A stretch of DNA of 64,000 bases from an uncultured Eubacteriales bacterium (GCA_900544295.1 UQUO01000009.1:1-64000); one strand, 5' to 3'. Shown: positions 1-9,644, numbered from the stretch's first letter. A program made the numbers and translations. The notes: a model not told the origin generated them from the sequence alone.

Positions 1-174
1 TGGGAGAGGCGGGTGGGTCCCGAAACCTCACGGGGGCGCCACCACCCCATAAGCGTTTTTCTTTGGGGCTCCACCCCGTTTCTTTGGGCATGACCAAAGA
101 AATGGGGTGGAACAGGCAGCACCAACGTAAAGACAACCAAAAGCAAAACGGCGAGTTCCGCCAACGCCCTACGC
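1..174. other. Non-coding stretch downstream of threonine aldolase, with a hairpin
   Basis: I see no gene here. The main structure is a 17-bp imperfect inverted repeat (71-87 and 94-110, 6-nt loop, one mismatch) built around a TTTCTTTGG/CCAAAGAAA core. It lies about 65 nt past the stop of the minus-strand threonine aldolase gene. It may act as a transcription end or be an interspersed repeat of this genome; it has no clean T-tract on the minus strand. Confidence 0.5.
71..110. repeat. Inverted repeat / possible terminator or REP-like hairpin
   Basis: The arms at 71-87 and 94-110 pair over 17 bp with one mismatch and a six-base loop. The stem has CCACCCC outer and TTTCTTTGG inner segments. The position downstream of a minus-strand gene fits a terminator, but no run of T follows on either strand. 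A dispersed palindromic repeat is the alternative. Confidence 0.5.
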
Positions 175-1203
175 TCACAGCCTGGCAATGTCAGCAATGA
201 GCTTGTCCACGTCCTCCTCGCGGGTCGCCCAACTGGTGCAGAAGCGGACCGCGCGGTGCGTCCCGTCCACCCTCGCCCAGTCGGAGAAGCTGTAGTCCTT
301 CGCCAGCTCTTCCAGGGCGGCGTCCGGGACTATGGGGAACTGCTGGTTCGTAGGCGAGTCGTAGAGCAGGGGCCAGCCCTTCTTCTCAAAGGCCGCCCGC
401 AGGCGCATGGCCAGGGCCACCTCGCGCGCGCCTGTGCGCTCATAGAGCCCGTCCTCCATCAGGGCCTCGAACATGACGCCCAGGAGCCTGCCCTTGGCGA
501 ACATGCCGCCGCGCTGCTTGATGATGTAGCGGAAGTCGCGCTTCAGGGCCTCGTTCGTGATGACGACGGCCTCGCCGAAGAGCGCGCCGAGCTTCGTGCC
601 GCCTATGTAAAAGACGTCGGTGAGCCGCGCGAGGTCGGGCAGCGTCACGTCGGAGCTCGCAAGAGCGGCGCCCATGCGCGCCCCATCCACGAAGAGCAAA
701 AGGCCCTTCTCCCGGCATACGGCGCTCATCGCCTCCAGCTCCGCCAGGGAGTAGACGGTGCCATTTTCCGTGGGCTGGGAGATGTAGACTAGGGCGGGCT
801 GGGGCTGATGCTCGTGCGTGGAGTCCGCCCAGTGGGCCTCGACGCAGTCGCGCACCTGCCCTGCGCTTATCTTGCCGTCCGGGCTCGGCAGGGTGATGAC
901 CTTGTGGCCCGTGGCCTCGACGGCGCCCGTCTCGTGTACGGCGATGTGGCCCGTGTCCGCCGCCACGGCGGCCTGATGCGGCCTGAGAGCCGCGGCAATG
1001 ACGGTCATGTTCGCCTGCGTGCCGCCGACGAGGAAATGCACAGCCGCCTCAGGGGCCGCGCATTTCTCGCGGATGAGCTGCGCGGCGCGCGCGCAGTGCT
1101 CATCCTCGCCGTAACCGGGGGTCTGCTCCAGGTTCGTCCGCACCAGGGCCTCCATGACCTCGGGCAGGGCGCCCTCCAAATAGTCGCTCTCAAACCTTAT
1201 CAT
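175..1203 (-). CDS. Low-specificity L-threonine aldolase (PLP-dependent)
   Basis: This 342-residue protein belongs to the beta-eliminating lyase/threonine aldolase family, which splits L-threonine or L-allo-threonine into glycine and acetaldehyde in the cytosol. The PLP-binding lysine is K204 in a GGTKLGA motif, and D173 in FVDGAR is the residue expected to contact the PLP ring nitrogen. A GGTQAN turn near residue 60 fits the cofactor phosphate site. Length is normal for the family. The gene starts 3 bp after the clpE stop on the same strand, so it is probably co-transcribed from the CIRCE-controlled promoter at 3627, an unusual partner for a chaperone gene. I assign no symbol because ltaE and ltaA types are not separable by eye. 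Confidence 0.9.
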   Translation of the reverse strand: MIRFESDYLEGALPEVMEALVRTNLEQTPGYGEDEHCARAAQLIREKCAAPEAAVHFLVGGTQANMTVIAAALRPHQAAVAADTGHIAVHETGAVEATGHKVITLPSPDGKISAGQVRDCVEAHWADSTHEHQPQPALVYISQPTENGTVYSLAELEAMSAVCREKGLLLFVDGARMGAALASSDVTLPDLARLTDVFYIGGTKLGALFGEAVVITNEALKRDFRYIIKQRGGMFAKGRLLGVMFEALMEDGLYERTGAREVALAMRLRAAFEKKGWPLLYDSPTNQQFPIVPDAALEELAKDYSFSDWARVDGTHRAVRFCTSWATREEDVDKLIADIARL

Positions 1204-1206
1204 GGC

Positions 1207-3540
1207 TCATTCAGCCTCCACAATAACTTTTTCACCGTCGGACGAGAGCTTTATGGCCCTCACTGCCCCGCGCTTCCCGTCCACTATGACGGCGGCCATG
1301 GCGTCCTCGATGTCCTTTTGTATCGTCCTTCTCAGGTTGCGCGCGCCGTAGGTCAGGCTGTAGCTCTTCTTCACGAGGTAGTCTATGACGCTCTCATCCC
1401 AGGAAAGCTCCATGCCCTTCTCGCGCATGAGGTCTCGCACCTCGCCGAGCATCAGCGCTGCTATGGAGCGGAAGTTCTCCTCCGTGAGCTTGTTGAAGCA
1501 GATTATCTCGTCCACGCGGTTTATGAACTCGGGGCGCAAAAAGTCGTTCAGGGCCTTCATTGCGCGCTCGCGGTCCTTGTCCGTGGCGCTGCCGACAAAG
1601 CCGAGGGAGCCGCTCTTCGTGTTGCTGCCGGCGTTCGTCGTCATTATGATGACGGTGTTTTCAAAGTTGATATTCCTGCCCTGGGCGTCCGTGATGCGGC
1701 CGTCGTCGAGGATCTGTAGCAGGATGTTCATGACGTCCGGGTGCGCCTTTTCGATCTCGTCGAAGAGGACGACGGAGTAGGGCTTGCGGCGGATCTTCTC
1801 CGTGAGCTGCCCGGCCTCGTCGTAGCCCACGTAGCCCGGGGGCGAGCCTATGATGCGGGAGACGGAGAACTTCTCCATGAACTCCGACATGTCGAGCCGG
1901 ATGAGGCTCTCGGGGGAGTTGAAGAGGTCCTCAGCGAGCCGCTTGACCAGCTCCGTCTTGCCGACGCCGGTGCCGCCGACGAAGATGAAGCTCACCGGCT
2001 TGCGCTTGGCCTGAAGCCCCACGCGGCTGCGCTTTATGGCGGCGCAGACGGCGTCTATGGCCTCGTCCTGGCCGACTATGTGCTCGCGCAGCCTGTCGCC
2101 CAGCTTTGAGAGGCGCTCAAACTCGTCCTCGGTGATGGTGCTGGCGGGTATCTTGGTCCAGAGCTCGATCACGCGGGCAAGGTTCTCTCGCGTCAGCTCC
2201 GGCGGGTGGGCCTTTAGGGCGTTCAGCTCGTCAGTGAGCTGCATCACCGTCGTGCGGATGACGGCCAGCCGCTCGTAGTGCTCGTTCTCCGTGTCCGCGA
2301 GCAGCAGCTCCCGCTCCTTGTTGAGGTCGTCTATCTCCTTCTGCGCGGCGTCTATGCGCGCGAGGGAGCTGTCTTTGAGGTTCACGTCCGAGCAGGCCTC
2401 GTCTATGAGGTCGATGGCCTTGTCGGGCAGATAGCGGTCCGTTATATACCTCTCGCTGAGGACGACGGCCTCGCGGCACATCTCGCGCGGGATACGGACC
2501 TGGTGGCACTCCTCGTAGTAATGGGCTATACCCTCGAGGATCTTCACGCTGTCGTCTATGGAGGGCTCCGCGACGGTCACGGGCTGGAAGCGCCGCTCCA
2601 GCGCGGCGTCCTTTTCGATGTGCTTGCGGTACTCGGTGAAGGTCGTGGCGCCGATGACCTGGATCTCGCCCCTGGAGAGGGCGGGCTTGAGGATGTTGGC
2701 GGCGTTCATGCTGCCCTCGGCGTCGCCCGCGCCGACGATGTTGTGCACCTCGTCTATGACGAGGATGATGTTCCCCGTCTTGCGTATCTCTTCTATGAGC
2801 CCCTTCATGCGGCTCTCGAACTGGCCGCGGAACTGCGTGCCCGCGACGAGGGCCGTGAGGTCCAGCAGGTAGACCTCCTTGTCGCGCAGCTTATACGGCA
2901 CCTGCCCGAGGGCTATGCGCTGCGCAAGTCCCTCCGCTATGGCGGTCTTGCCGACGCCGGGCTCGCCTATGAGGCAGGGGTTGTTCTTCTGACGGCGGTT
3001 CAGGATCTGGATGACGCGCTCCAGCTCCTCCTCGCGGCCTATCATGGCGTCCAGCTTGCCCTGGCGCGCCCTGTCGGTGAGATTGATGCAGTAGTTATCC
3101 AGAAACTTCTTTTTCGGGCGCGGCGGGGCCTGCTGCGGGCCCTGCTGGGACTGGCCTCCCTGCTCCGGCCCGCTCTGCGCGGGCGTGAGCTCCCCGCCGG
3201 GGGCGCTGTTTTCCGGCTTCTGCCCGCCCATGTTGCCGAAGAGGCGGTTCAGGAAGGGGAAGGTCGCGGTCTTGCCCTCGTCGTCCGTGTCCGAGTCGCT
3301 GTTTTCAATGTCCATGAGCCCCTCGGCATTGCCGAGCGCCTCCATCATCTCGCTCGTCAGGCCGTCCAGCTCCTCGTCGGACAGGCCCATCTTGTTTATC
3401 ACGTCGTCCACGGGCTTTATGTGCAGCTCGCGGGCGCACTTGAGGCAGAGGCCCTCGTTCTTCGTCTGGCCCCCCTCAAGCCTCGTTATGAAAATCACCG
3501 CCACGTTTTTCTTGCAGCGTGAGCAAAGCGTTGGTTGCAT
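1207..3540 (-). CDS. clpE: ATP-dependent Clp protease ATP-binding subunit, ClpE type
   Basis: This Hsp100 unfoldase of 777 residues feeds damaged proteins to ClpP. The N-terminus has two CxxC pairs (C6/C9 and C32/C35) forming the zinc finger that sets ClpE apart from ClpC. A Gly/Gln/Pro-rich linker (about 101-145) follows, then AAA domain 1 with Walker A GEPGVGKT at 192-199, a coiled-coil middle domain (about 395-445), and AAA domain 2 with Walker A GGTGVGKT at 522-529. I chose the ATG at 3540 because AGGAG lies 7 bases before it and the zinc finger starts there; an upstream in-frame start at 3585 falls inside the operator. A CIRCE element overlaps the promoter, so HrcA repression is expected. 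ClpC is rejected because its N-terminal repeats are absent. Confidence 0.93.
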   Translation of the reverse strand: MQPTLCSRCKKNVAVIFITRLEGGQTKNEGLCLKCARELHIKPVDDVINKMGLSDEELDGLTSEMMEALGNAEGLMDIENSDSDTDDEGKTATFPFLNRLFGNMGGQKPENSAPGGELTPAQSGPEQGGQSQQGPQQAPPRPKKKFLDNYCINLTDRARQGKLDAMIGREEELERVIQILNRRQKNNPCLIGEPGVGKTAIAEGLAQRIALGQVPYKLRDKEVYLLDLTALVAGTQFRGQFESRMKGLIEEIRKTGNIILVIDEVHNIVGAGDAEGSMNAANILKPALSRGEIQVIGATTFTEYRKHIEKDAALERRFQPVTVAEPSIDDSVKILEGIAHYYEECHQVRIPREMCREAVVLSERYITDRYLPDKAIDLIDEACSDVNLKDSSLARIDAAQKEIDDLNKERELLLADTENEHYERLAVIRTTVMQLTDELNALKAHPPELTRENLARVIELWTKIPASTITEDEFERLSKLGDRLREHIVGQDEAIDAVCAAIKRSRVGLQAKRKPVSFIFVGGTGVGKTELVKRLAEDLFNSPESLIRLDMSEFMEKFSVSRIIGSPPGYVGYDEAGQLTEKIRRKPYSVVLFDEIEKAHPDVMNILLQILDDGRITDAQGRNINFENTVIIMTTNAGSNTKSGSLGFVGSATDKDRERAMKALNDFLRPEFINRVDEIICFNKLTEENFRSIAALMLGEVRDLMREKGMELSWDESVIDYLVKKSYSLTYGARNLRRTIQKDIEDAMAAVIVDGKRGAVRAIKLSSDGEKVIVEAE

Positions 3541-3578
3541 ATTTTGGTCTCCTGTTAAAATAGTCTCCGGAAAATAAA

Positions 3579-3605
3579 TTAGCACTCTTTTTCTTCGAGT
3601 GCTAA
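3579..3605. promoter_or_regulatory. CIRCE operator (HrcA binding site)
   Basis: TTAGCACTC, nine bases, GAGTGCTAA: a perfect match to the CIRCE inverted repeat bound by the heat-shock repressor HrcA. It lies 39 bp upstream of the clpE start and overlaps the -10 and transcription start region. Confidence 0.96.
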
Positions 3606-3632
3606 TTTATCACCAAGTCATGCGCTTGTCAA
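3604..3632 (-). promoter_or_regulatory. Sigma-A promoter of clpE
   Basis: On the minus strand TTGACA (3627-3632) and TAAATT (3604-3609) are separated by 17 bp. The -10 box abuts the CIRCE operator, so a bound repressor would block polymerase. Confidence 0.85.
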
Positions 3633-3675
3633 CACCGGCGGGCCGGAATTGACATTTTGTTCATATATTCCGCCC

Positions 3676-4392
3676 TCAGATGCCGAGGCCTGCTGTGACG
3701 AGGCCGAGCTTCAGGAAGAGCTTGCCGAGCAGGGTGCTGCCGAGGGTGTCGAGCCCGATGAAGAGGCCCATAAAGCGCAGCGCCCAGCAGAGCAGGACGC
3801 AATAGGTCATACCGTTCACGAGGCCCATGACCGCGCCGCCCGCGTCGTTGAGGATATCGGCGTTGGGTATCCTGAAGGAGAGGTTCGGGATGTTGCCGAT
3901 GGTGAGCAGGGTTATGAGGAAGATGAGGAAGAGCAGCACGACGCCCGCGACGTAGGCGACCCGTGTGCAGAGCGTCTCGACTATGGCCTCTTCGATGGTG
4001 CTGCCCTGCTCGTCGGCATAGGTCTCGGCCTCGGTTGCCATCTGCTCGGCGGCGTCCTCATAGATGCCGAAGGTCTTGAAGCAGGTGGCGCAGAACTCGT
4101 GCCGGAGCTCCGGGTCGTCCGCGAGGATGTCCTCGTAGGAGAGCTCCGTGTCCGCTATGCCCATATCCTCCAGGACCTTCTCCTGCATCTGGCTCTCGAC
4201 ATAGCCGCTGGCGAAGGGCCGCATGGCCGGCACGACCTCATAGGAAAAGGCCGAGGACACCAGCGAGGCCGCGTAAAGCGAGACGATTATGGCGACAAGG
4301 CCCGCTATTCCCATGATGAAGCCTTTCTTGTAGCCGGACCAGATGCTGATTATTATTATGGCAAGAAGGACGAGGTCTATTACAGTTCTCAA
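3676..4392 (-). CDS. CvpA-like membrane protein
   Basis: This 238-residue membrane protein has hydrophobic segments near residues 5-22, 27-47, 145-168 and 188-212. Between the second and third lies an acidic soluble loop of about 95 residues with two cysteines. The topology and the start (DLVLLAIIIISIWSGYKKGF) match the CvpA/colicin V production family, whose exact role is unknown; members are often linked to envelope homeostasis. The start is TTG at 4392, supported by GGAGG eight bases upstream. It is the last gene of the ecf/truA operon, 26 bp after the DUF5711-like gene. No terminator is obvious in the 60 bp before the clpE promoter. Confidence 0.72.
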   Translation of the reverse strand: MRTVIDLVLLAIIIISIWSGYKKGFIMGIAGLVAIIVSLYAASLVSSAFSYEVVPAMRPFASGYVESQMQEKVLEDMGIADTELSYEDILADDPELRHEFCATCFKTFGIYEDAAEQMATEAETYADEQGSTIEEAIVETLCTRVAYVAGVVLLFLIFLITLLTIGNIPNLSFRIPNADILNDAGGAVMGLVNGMTYCVLLCWALRFMGLFIGLDTLGSTLLGKLFLKLGLVTAGLGI

Positions 4393-4418
4393 AGGTTTAG
4401 CCTCCTTTGGGCGCGTTT

Positions 4419-5471
4419 TTACGCAAGGCCTGTCCTCACGGCGCCGGCAAAGACCGCCAGGGTCTCCCCATCCCCGCGCAGCAGCAGGGCCTGTGCCCCC
4501 GCCGCCTGCGCTCCGCTTCCGCGCTCCCTTAGGTTTTTATTATATACCGCCGCGCCGTCGGAGTAAAGCACGGCTATTTTATCTTTTTCCGCCTCCGCCG
4601 AGACGAAGTCCCGCCCCGGAGGGAGCTGCGCGATGAGCCCGCCCGAGGCGTCGAGGCTGACGAGGCTGACCTGCCCCGCCTCCTCCAGTACGAGCAGGGC
4701 GAAGTCCCCGCCGAAGGCGCAGTCCCTGAGCCTTGCGGAGCCGAAGCGGTACTCCCCCGTCTGCGCGCCGCCCTCGTCGAGGAACACGGCCCTGTCCTCC
4801 GAGAGCAGGCAGAGGCCGCCATCCATCCAGGCCAGGTCAATAAAATACTCCCCCGGCGACTCGAAGCGGACGCGCTCCTCCTCGCTGCCCAGCGAGAAGA
4901 GCCGCAGCTGCCCGCCCGCCTCCGAGGCGGCGAGCACCGCGAGGGCGGCTCCCTCGGGCGAGAGCTCGGCGGCAAGGGGCCAGGCCGTCTGGGCATGCCA
5001 GCGGTACACGGGCCGCAAAAGCCCGTCATAGACAGTGACGAGGCCGAGGCCCTCCCCGCCCATTACGGCGGCGACAGCCATATCGCCCCGGAGCCGCAGG
5101 TCCAGCAGCTCGCCCTCCGCCTCGACGGAGCCGAGCCCGCCCTGTGCGTCAAAGACGGAAAAGCTCTCGCCTCCCGCGCTCCAGACAGCCAGGCGCGTAT
5201 CCGAGGCCGCAAGGGCGGGCGCAGGCTGCGGGAGCTCCGCGCGCAGACACAGTTCGCCCTCGGGGCCGTATATCTGCAACTGTGTTGACGAACAGGCAGC
5301 GAAAGAGTTCCCAAAGGCGGCGAATACCTGCCCCGGCTCGGGCTCGAAGGCCCATTCCGCGGCCTGCGCGCGCCCCCTGAGGGCGAAAACCGCCCCTGCG
5401 GCCAGGGCCAGCAGGGCGAGGAGCGCCGCCGCTCCTCTGAGTCTAAGTCTGAGCTTTGCCGGGTGCTTCAT
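4419..5471 (-). CDS. DUF5711-like secreted beta-propeller protein
   Basis: This 350-residue protein has a positively charged N-terminus and one hydrophobic helix (about 14-31), so it is probably membrane anchored with the rest outside the cell. The body consists of repeated short hydrophobic strands with a WD40/PQQ-like periodicity (for example the units around LRLFSLGSEEE and LVSLDASGG), suggesting a six- to eight-bladed propeller. The layout resembles DUF5711 proteins of Clostridia; I cannot run a profile search to confirm. Its start overlaps the end of truA by 29 bp, implying translational coupling. Function is unknown; a binding or sensing role at the surface is only an inference. Confidence 0.65.
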   Translation of the reverse strand: MKHPAKLRLRLRGAAALLALLALAAGAVFALRGRAQAAEWAFEPEPGQVFAAFGNSFAACSSTQLQIYGPEGELCLRAELPQPAPALAASDTRLAVWSAGGESFSVFDAQGGLGSVEAEGELLDLRLRGDMAVAAVMGGEGLGLVTVYDGLLRPVYRWHAQTAWPLAAELSPEGAALAVLAASEAGGQLRLFSLGSEEERVRFESPGEYFIDLAWMDGGLCLLSEDRAVFLDEGGAQTGEYRFGSARLRDCAFGGDFALLVLEEAGQVSLVSLDASGGLIAQLPPGRDFVSAEAEKDKIAVLYSDGAAVYNKNLRERGSGAQAAGAQALLLRGDGETLAVFAGAVRTGLA

Positions 5472-6243
5472 CAGGACAGTCCTCCCGCATCATCCGGCCC
5501 ACGTCGCCCTCGTACCAGACCCGGCGCAGGTAGAGCCCCTGCGGGGGCATGGTGGGGCCGGTCAGGCGCCTGTCGCCCGTCTCAAGCAGGGAGGGGATGT
5601 CCTCCGGCTCAAGCTTGCCGTGCGAGGCGTAGACCATCGTGCCAACGATGGCGCGGACCATGTTGTAGAGAAAACCGTCCGCACAGACGGCGACGCTGAT
5701 GAGGTCGCCCTCGCGCCTGGCCCGGCACCAGTGCACGGTGCGGACGGTGGTCTTCGTCTGCGTCCCCACGCTGCGGACTGCCCTGAAATCGTGCCTGCCC
5801 TCGAAGGCCAGGCCCGCCGCGCGCATGCGCCCGATGTCGAGCGGCGCGGGGTAGAAGCAGACCCGCTTCTGCAAAAAGGGGTCGCGTATGCGGGTGTTCA
5901 TTATCCTGTAGACGTATTCTTTCTGTATGCAGCTTAAAATGGCGTTGAAGTCCTCCGGCGCCTCGCAGGCGTCGAGGACGGCTATGTCGTCCGGCAGGCG
6001 GCTGTTCACGGCCAGCGGCAGCCTGTCCACGGGTATCCGGCTCTCCGTGCGGAAATTGGCGCAGTAGGAGAGGGCGTGGACGCCCGCGTCCGTGCGCCCG
6101 CAGCCTGTGAGCTTTATCCGCTCCCCGCAGACCTTGGAGAGCGCTTTTTCCAGCGTCTCCGCGACGCTTATCTCGCTCTTCTGCACCTGCCAGCCGTGGT
6201 AGGCGGTGCCTTCGTAGCGGAGCTTTATGGCGAGGTTCCTCAT
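5443..6243 (-). CDS. truA: tRNA pseudouridine(38-40) synthase TruA
   Basis: TruA isomerises uridine to pseudouridine at positions 38-40 of the tRNA anticodon arm. The 266-residue protein carries the hallmark GCGRTDAGVHA motif with catalytic D52, the N-terminal LRYEGTAYHGWQ motif and the C-terminal DGFLYNMVR motif. The ATG at 6243 is chosen because it overlaps the ecfT stop as ATGA and starts directly before the conserved N-terminus; a longer in-frame start 126 bp upstream has no family support. The order ecfA1-ecfA2-ecfT-truA is the common Firmicute arrangement, though usually it follows ribosomal protein genes rather than a methyltransferase. Confidence 0.95.
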   Translation of the reverse strand: MRNLAIKLRYEGTAYHGWQVQKSEISVAETLEKALSKVCGERIKLTGCGRTDAGVHALSYCANFRTESRIPVDRLPLAVNSRLPDDIAVLDACEAPEDFNAILSCIQKEYVYRIMNTRIRDPFLQKRVCFYPAPLDIGRMRAAGLAFEGRHDFRAVRSVGTQTKTTVRTVHWCRARREGDLISVAVCADGFLYNMVRAIVGTMVYASHGKLEPEDIPSLLETGDRRLTGPTMPPQGLYLRRVWYEGDVGRMMREDCPDEAPGKAQT

Positions 6244-7046
6244 AGGCCGTAGACGTTCATGACGATGGTGGCGGCGAGCACGAGGGCGCCCAGCAGCAGG
6301 GCCAGCCAGTCGCGCCGGTGCATCCTCAGCTGCTTCATGCGGGTCCGGCCCTCGCCGCCGTGGTAGCAACGGCTCTCCATGGCGACGGCCAGCTCGTCCG
6401 CGCGGCGGAAGCTGGATACGAAGAGCGGCACCAGAAGCGGCAGCAGAGCTTTGGCTCTCTGCGTGAGCTTGCCCGTCTCGAAGTCCGCGCCGCGGGCTTT
6501 CTGGGCGGACATGATCTTGTCCGTCTCCTCTATGAGCGTGGGTATGAAGCGCAGGGCCATGCTCATTATCATGCTCATCTCATGCACAGGCACGCGCAGC
6601 TTTTTGAGGGGGTTCAGCAGCAGCTCCAGCCCATCCGTCAGGGCGAGGGGGCTGGTGGTGTAGGTGAGCAGCAGCGTGCCGCAGATGAGCATCATTATGC
6701 GCACCACCATGAGGAAGGCTCGCTTTAAGCCCTCTGTCGTGACGGTGAAGATCCACCAGTCGAAGAGCACCTTGCCGCCCGTGGTGTAGAAGAGGTTCAG
6801 GACGCCCGTGAGGATTATGACGAATATGAGGGGCTTGAGGCCCTTCATGAGCGTCCGTGGTTTTATCTTCGAGAGGGCGACGCAGCCGACCGTGACGGCA
6901 AACATCAGTCCGTAGGACAGCCAGTCCACGGCCGTGAAGAGGGCGGCGATGTAGATGATGACGAGCAGCAGCTTGGTGCGCGCGTCGAGCCGGTGGACGA
7001 TGGTGTCCCCGGGGAAGTACTGGCCCAGGGTTATGTCCTTGAGCAT
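6240..7046 (-). CDS. ecfT: Energy-coupling factor transporter transmembrane protein EcfT
   Basis: EcfT is the membrane scaffold that couples the two EcfA ATPases to exchangeable vitamin-binding S components. The 268-residue protein has about five to six transmembrane helices and, in its cytosolic coupling helices, the signature QKARGADFE (residues 182-190) with the Ala-Arg-Gly motif that docks onto the ATPase. Length is typical. The start overlaps the ecfA2 stop as TGATG and its own stop overlaps truA as ATGA, so expression is tightly coupled. No S component is encoded in this window, consistent with a group II (shared-module) transporter. Confidence 0.94.
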   Translation of the reverse strand: MLKDITLGQYFPGDTIVHRLDARTKLLLVIIYIAALFTAVDWLSYGLMFAVTVGCVALSKIKPRTLMKGLKPLIFVIILTGVLNLFYTTGGKVLFDWWIFTVTTEGLKRAFLMVVRIMMLICGTLLLTYTTSPLALTDGLELLLNPLKKLRVPVHEMSMIMSMALRFIPTLIEETDKIMSAQKARGADFETGKLTQRAKALLPLLVPLFVSSFRRADELAVAMESRCYHGGEGRTRMKQLRMHRRDWLALLLGALVLAATIVMNVYGL

Positions 7047-7912
7047 CAGTCCCGTCCCCCCTTCCTGAGCAGGGCCAGCACGGCCTCGTGCAGCTGCTGC
7101 GCGGTGTAGACGGACTCGGGCAGCGCTGCGCCGCGCTCGCGCAGGGCGGCGGCTATGGCGGCAGGCTGGGGCACGTCCAGGCCCATCTCCGTGAGCTCCC
7201 GCGCGCGGGAAAAGACCTCGTCCGGCGTGCCGTCCATGGCTATGCCGCCCTCGTGGAAGACGATTAGCCTGTCGGCTATCCTCGCCGCGTCGTCCATGCT
7301 GTGGGTGACGAAAAGGACGGTGGAACCCGTCTGGCGCCTGTAGTCGAGGACGTTTTTGAGTATGCCCTCGCAGCCGCCGGGGTCGAGGCCGGCGGTGGGC
7401 TCGTCCAAAATGAGCACCTTGGGGCGCATGGCGATGACGCCCGCTATTGCGATGCGCCGCTTCTGTCCGCCCGAGAGCTCCAGGGGCGATTTCTCAAAGA
7501 GCTCCTCCCCTATGCCGACAAAGCGCGCGGCCTCGCGCACCCGCTCGTCCACCTCCGCCTCGGAGAGCTTCATGTTCTTCGGCCCGAAGGCTATGTCCCG
7601 GTAGACCGTCTCCTCAAAGAGCTGGTACTCCGGGTACTGGAACACGAGGCCCACCTTGAAGCGCACGTCCCGCGTGGCCTCCTTCGTGGCGAAAATGTCC
7701 TCGCCCTCGCAGTAAACCGTCCCCTCGTCGGGGCGCAGCAGGCCGTTCAGGTGCTGGATAAAGGTGCTCTTACCCGAGCCCGTGTGGCCGATGACCGCCA
7801 CGAGCTGGCCCGGGTAGATCTCTGTGCTCACGCCGCGTATGGCCGCCTTTTCAAAGGGCGTGCCGCGGCTATATACATGTGTCAGGCCCTCGGCCCTGAT
7901 GACCGCGTCCAT
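7046..7912 (-). CDS. ecfA2: ECF transporter ATP-binding protein EcfA2
   Basis: One half of the heterodimeric ATPase driving vitamin uptake. The 288-residue protein has Walker A GHTGSGKST (42-50), a Q-loop in VFQYPEYQLFEETV, the ABC signature LSGGQKRR and Walker B VLILDEPTAGLD. The HTGSGKST form with YPEYQLFE is typical of EcfA2 as opposed to EcfA1 (NGSGKST, NPDNQIV), which is encoded just upstream. It ends in TGATG overlap with ecfT. Confidence 0.94.
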   Translation of the reverse strand: MDAVIRAEGLTHVYSRGTPFEKAAIRGVSTEIYPGQLVAVIGHTGSGKSTFIQHLNGLLRPDEGTVYCEGEDIFATKEATRDVRFKVGLVFQYPEYQLFEETVYRDIAFGPKNMKLSEAEVDERVREAARFVGIGEELFEKSPLELSGGQKRRIAIAGVIAMRPKVLILDEPTAGLDPGGCEGILKNVLDYRRQTGSTVLFVTHSMDDAARIADRLIVFHEGGIAMDGTPDEVFSRARELTEMGLDVPQPAAIAAALRERGAALPESVYTAQQLHEAVLALLRKGGRD

Positions 7913-7935
7913 AGCTTCTTATCCCTTTTCTGTCG

Positions 7936-8781
7936 TCAAATAGCCGCCATAACGGCGTCGGCGCACTCGTCCACGGTGAGCGCGTCCAGCGGCAGCTCAA
8001 AGCCGTCCCGCCGCAGCTCGTATATGAGCTCCGTCGTCGCAGGGACGGCGAGGCCCTCGCTTCGCAGCAGCTCCACCCGGGAGAAGACCTCCCTCGGCGT
8101 GCCGTCCGCGACTATGCGGCCCTCGGACATGACTATGAGCCTGTCCGCGCCTATGCACTCGGCCATGTGATGCGTGATGAGCATGACGGTCATGCCCTTT
8201 TCCCGGCACAGCCGCGTCACCGTGGCGACGACCTCGCGCCGGCCCACGGGGTCGAGCATGGCCGTCGGCTCGTCGAGCACGACGCAGCGCGGCTGCATGG
8301 CGAGGACGCCCGCTATGGCCACGCGCTGCTTCTGCCCGCCCGAGAGCAGGTGCGGCGCGTGCAGGCGGTATTCATACATGCCCACGGTCCGGAGCGCCTC
8401 GTCCACGCGGCGGCGTATCTCCGCGGGTTCGACGCCCAGGTTCTCCGGCGCGAAGGCCACGTCGTCCTCGACGACGTTCGCGACTATCTGGTTGTCCGGG
8501 TTCTGGAACACCATGCCCACCGTGCGCCGCACGTCCAGGAGCCGCGCCTCGTCGGAGGTGTCTATGCCGTCCACGTACACCTTGCCCGAGCTTGGCAGGA
8601 GGATGGCGTTCATGAGCTTGGCCAGGGTCGATTTCCCGGAGCCGTTGTGGCCCAGCACCGCGACAAAGCTGCCCTCTTTAATTTCGAGGTCTATGCCGTG
8701 CAGGGTCTCAAACTCGTCCCCCGGATAGGTGTAGCGCAGGGCCTCCGTTCTGATTATTGGCTGCATATCCTTTTCTTTCAC
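7936..8781 (-). CDS. ecfA1: ECF transporter ATP-binding protein EcfA1
   Basis: Partner ATPase of EcfA2. It shows Walker [10 protein letters not shown], the EcfA1-type Q-loop FQNPDNQIV, signature [13 protein letters not shown] and Walker [14 protein letters not shown]. Two starts are possible: GTG at 8781, which overlaps the preceding methyltransferase stop as GTGA and has GGGAG eight bases upstream, or ATG at 8766, whose AGGA lies only one base from the codon. I prefer GTG on spacing and coupling; the protein would then be 281 residues, five longer than with the ATG. A track start at 8823 lies inside the previous gene and is unlikely. Confidence 0.92.
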   Translation of the reverse strand: MKEKDMQPIIRTEALRYTYPGDEFETLHGIDLEIKEGSFVAVLGHNGSGKSTLAKLMNAILLPSSGKVYVDGIDTSDEARLLDVRRTVGMVFQNPDNQIVANVVEDDVAFAPENLGVEPAEIRRRVDEALRTVGMYEYRLHAPHLLSGGQKQRVAIAGVLAMQPRCVVLDEPTAMLDPVGRREVVATVTRLCREKGMTVMLITHHMAECIGADRLIVMSEGRIVADGTPREVFSRVELLRSEGLAVPATTELIYELRRDGFELPLDALTVDECADAVMAAI

Positions 8782-9644
8782 TCCCCGCGCTCCCAGCGGC
8801 AGGCGGCGCCGCAGGGCAGGCACAGCCCCGTCGCGGTGACGGGCAGGCCCAGCTCCCGACTCTCCGAGCGGCCGCCGAAGCGCTTTGTAAAGATGCTCTC
8901 GCTGATATAGGTAAGCACCGAGGGCGAAAGCCCCGTGGTGTAGGAATTGATGATGACAAAGAGCGGGTCCTCCGACAGGACGCCGGAGACGAGGCTCACA
9001 AAGCCCCAGAGGCTGTCCTCCAGCTTCCAGACCTCGCCGCCCGGGCCGCGGCCGTAGCTCGGCGGGTCCATTATAATAGCGTCATAGCGCCTGCCGCGTC
9101 GAATCTCGCGCTCGACGAACTTGGCGCAGTCGTCCACTATCCAGCGGACGGGCCTGTCCGCGACGCCGGAGGCGGCGGCGTTCTCCTTGGCCCAGGCGAC
9201 CATGCCCTTGGCGGCGTCCACGTGGCAGACGCTCGCCCCGGCGGCGAGGGCGGCGACGGTTGCGGCGCCCGTGTACGCGAAGAGGTTCAGAACGCTAATC
9301 TCCCTGCCCGCCGACCTTATTTTGCGCATTATATAGTCCCAGTTTGCAGCCTGCTCCGGGAAAATGCCCGTGTGCTTGAAGTTCATGGGCTTTATGTTGA
9401 AGCGGAGCTCCCCGTAGCCTATCTGCCAGCTTGCGGGCAGGCGGCGCTTGTCCCAGGCCCCGCCGCCGGTCTCGCTGCGGGTGTATTTGCCGTCGCAGCT
9501 GCGCCAGCGCGCGTCGCGCCGGGGCGTGTCCCAGATGGCCTGCGGGTCCGGGCGCACGAGGATATAGTCCCCCCAGCGCTCCAGCTTCTCGCCGTGGGAG
9601 CAGTCCAGCAGTTCAAAGTCCTGCCACTTGTCAGAAAGCCACAT
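8778..9644 (-). CDS. Class I SAM-dependent rRNA methyltransferase-like protein
   Basis: This 288-residue enzyme has the SAM-binding motif [12 protein letters not shown] (118-129), an acidic motif II region ([12 protein letters not shown]) and the catalytic-type motif DPPSYG (193-198), as in RlmI/RlmK-type ribosomal RNA methyltransferases (COG1092). It lacks the N-terminal PUA domain of RlmI (about 396 residues), so the target nucleotide cannot be named. It is the first gene of the ecf operon behind a strong TTGACC/TATAAT promoter, and its stop overlaps the ecfA1 GTG start. Confidence 0.85.
   Translation of the reverse strand: MWLSDKWQDFELLDCSHGEKLERWGDYILVRPDPQAIWDTPRRDARWRSCDGKYTRSETGGGAWDKRRLPASWQIGYGELRFNIKPMNFKHTGIFPEQAANWDYIMRKIRSAGREISVLNLFAYTGAATVAALAAGASVCHVDAAKGMVAWAKENAAASGVADRPVRWIVDDCAKFVEREIRRGRRYDAIIMDPPSYGRGPGGEVWKLEDSLWGFVSLVSGVLSEDPLFVIINSYTTGLSPSVLTYISESIFTKRFGGRSESRELGLPVTATGLCLPCGAACRWERGE

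Noticed and set aside
2278..3522. Long plus-strand open frame opposite clpE
   Set aside because: It has no recognisable domain, no ribosome binding site, and mirrors the GC-rich codon pattern of the real gene on the other strand. The same applies to other long antisense frames such as 28551-29477 and 29552-30781.
3541..3585. Longer start for clpE
   Set aside because: It would place translation inside the CIRCE operator and upstream of the only good ribosome binding site.
8782..8823. Longer start for ecfA1 at 8823
   Set aside because: It lies inside the methyltransferase gene and adds residues absent from EcfA1 proteins.
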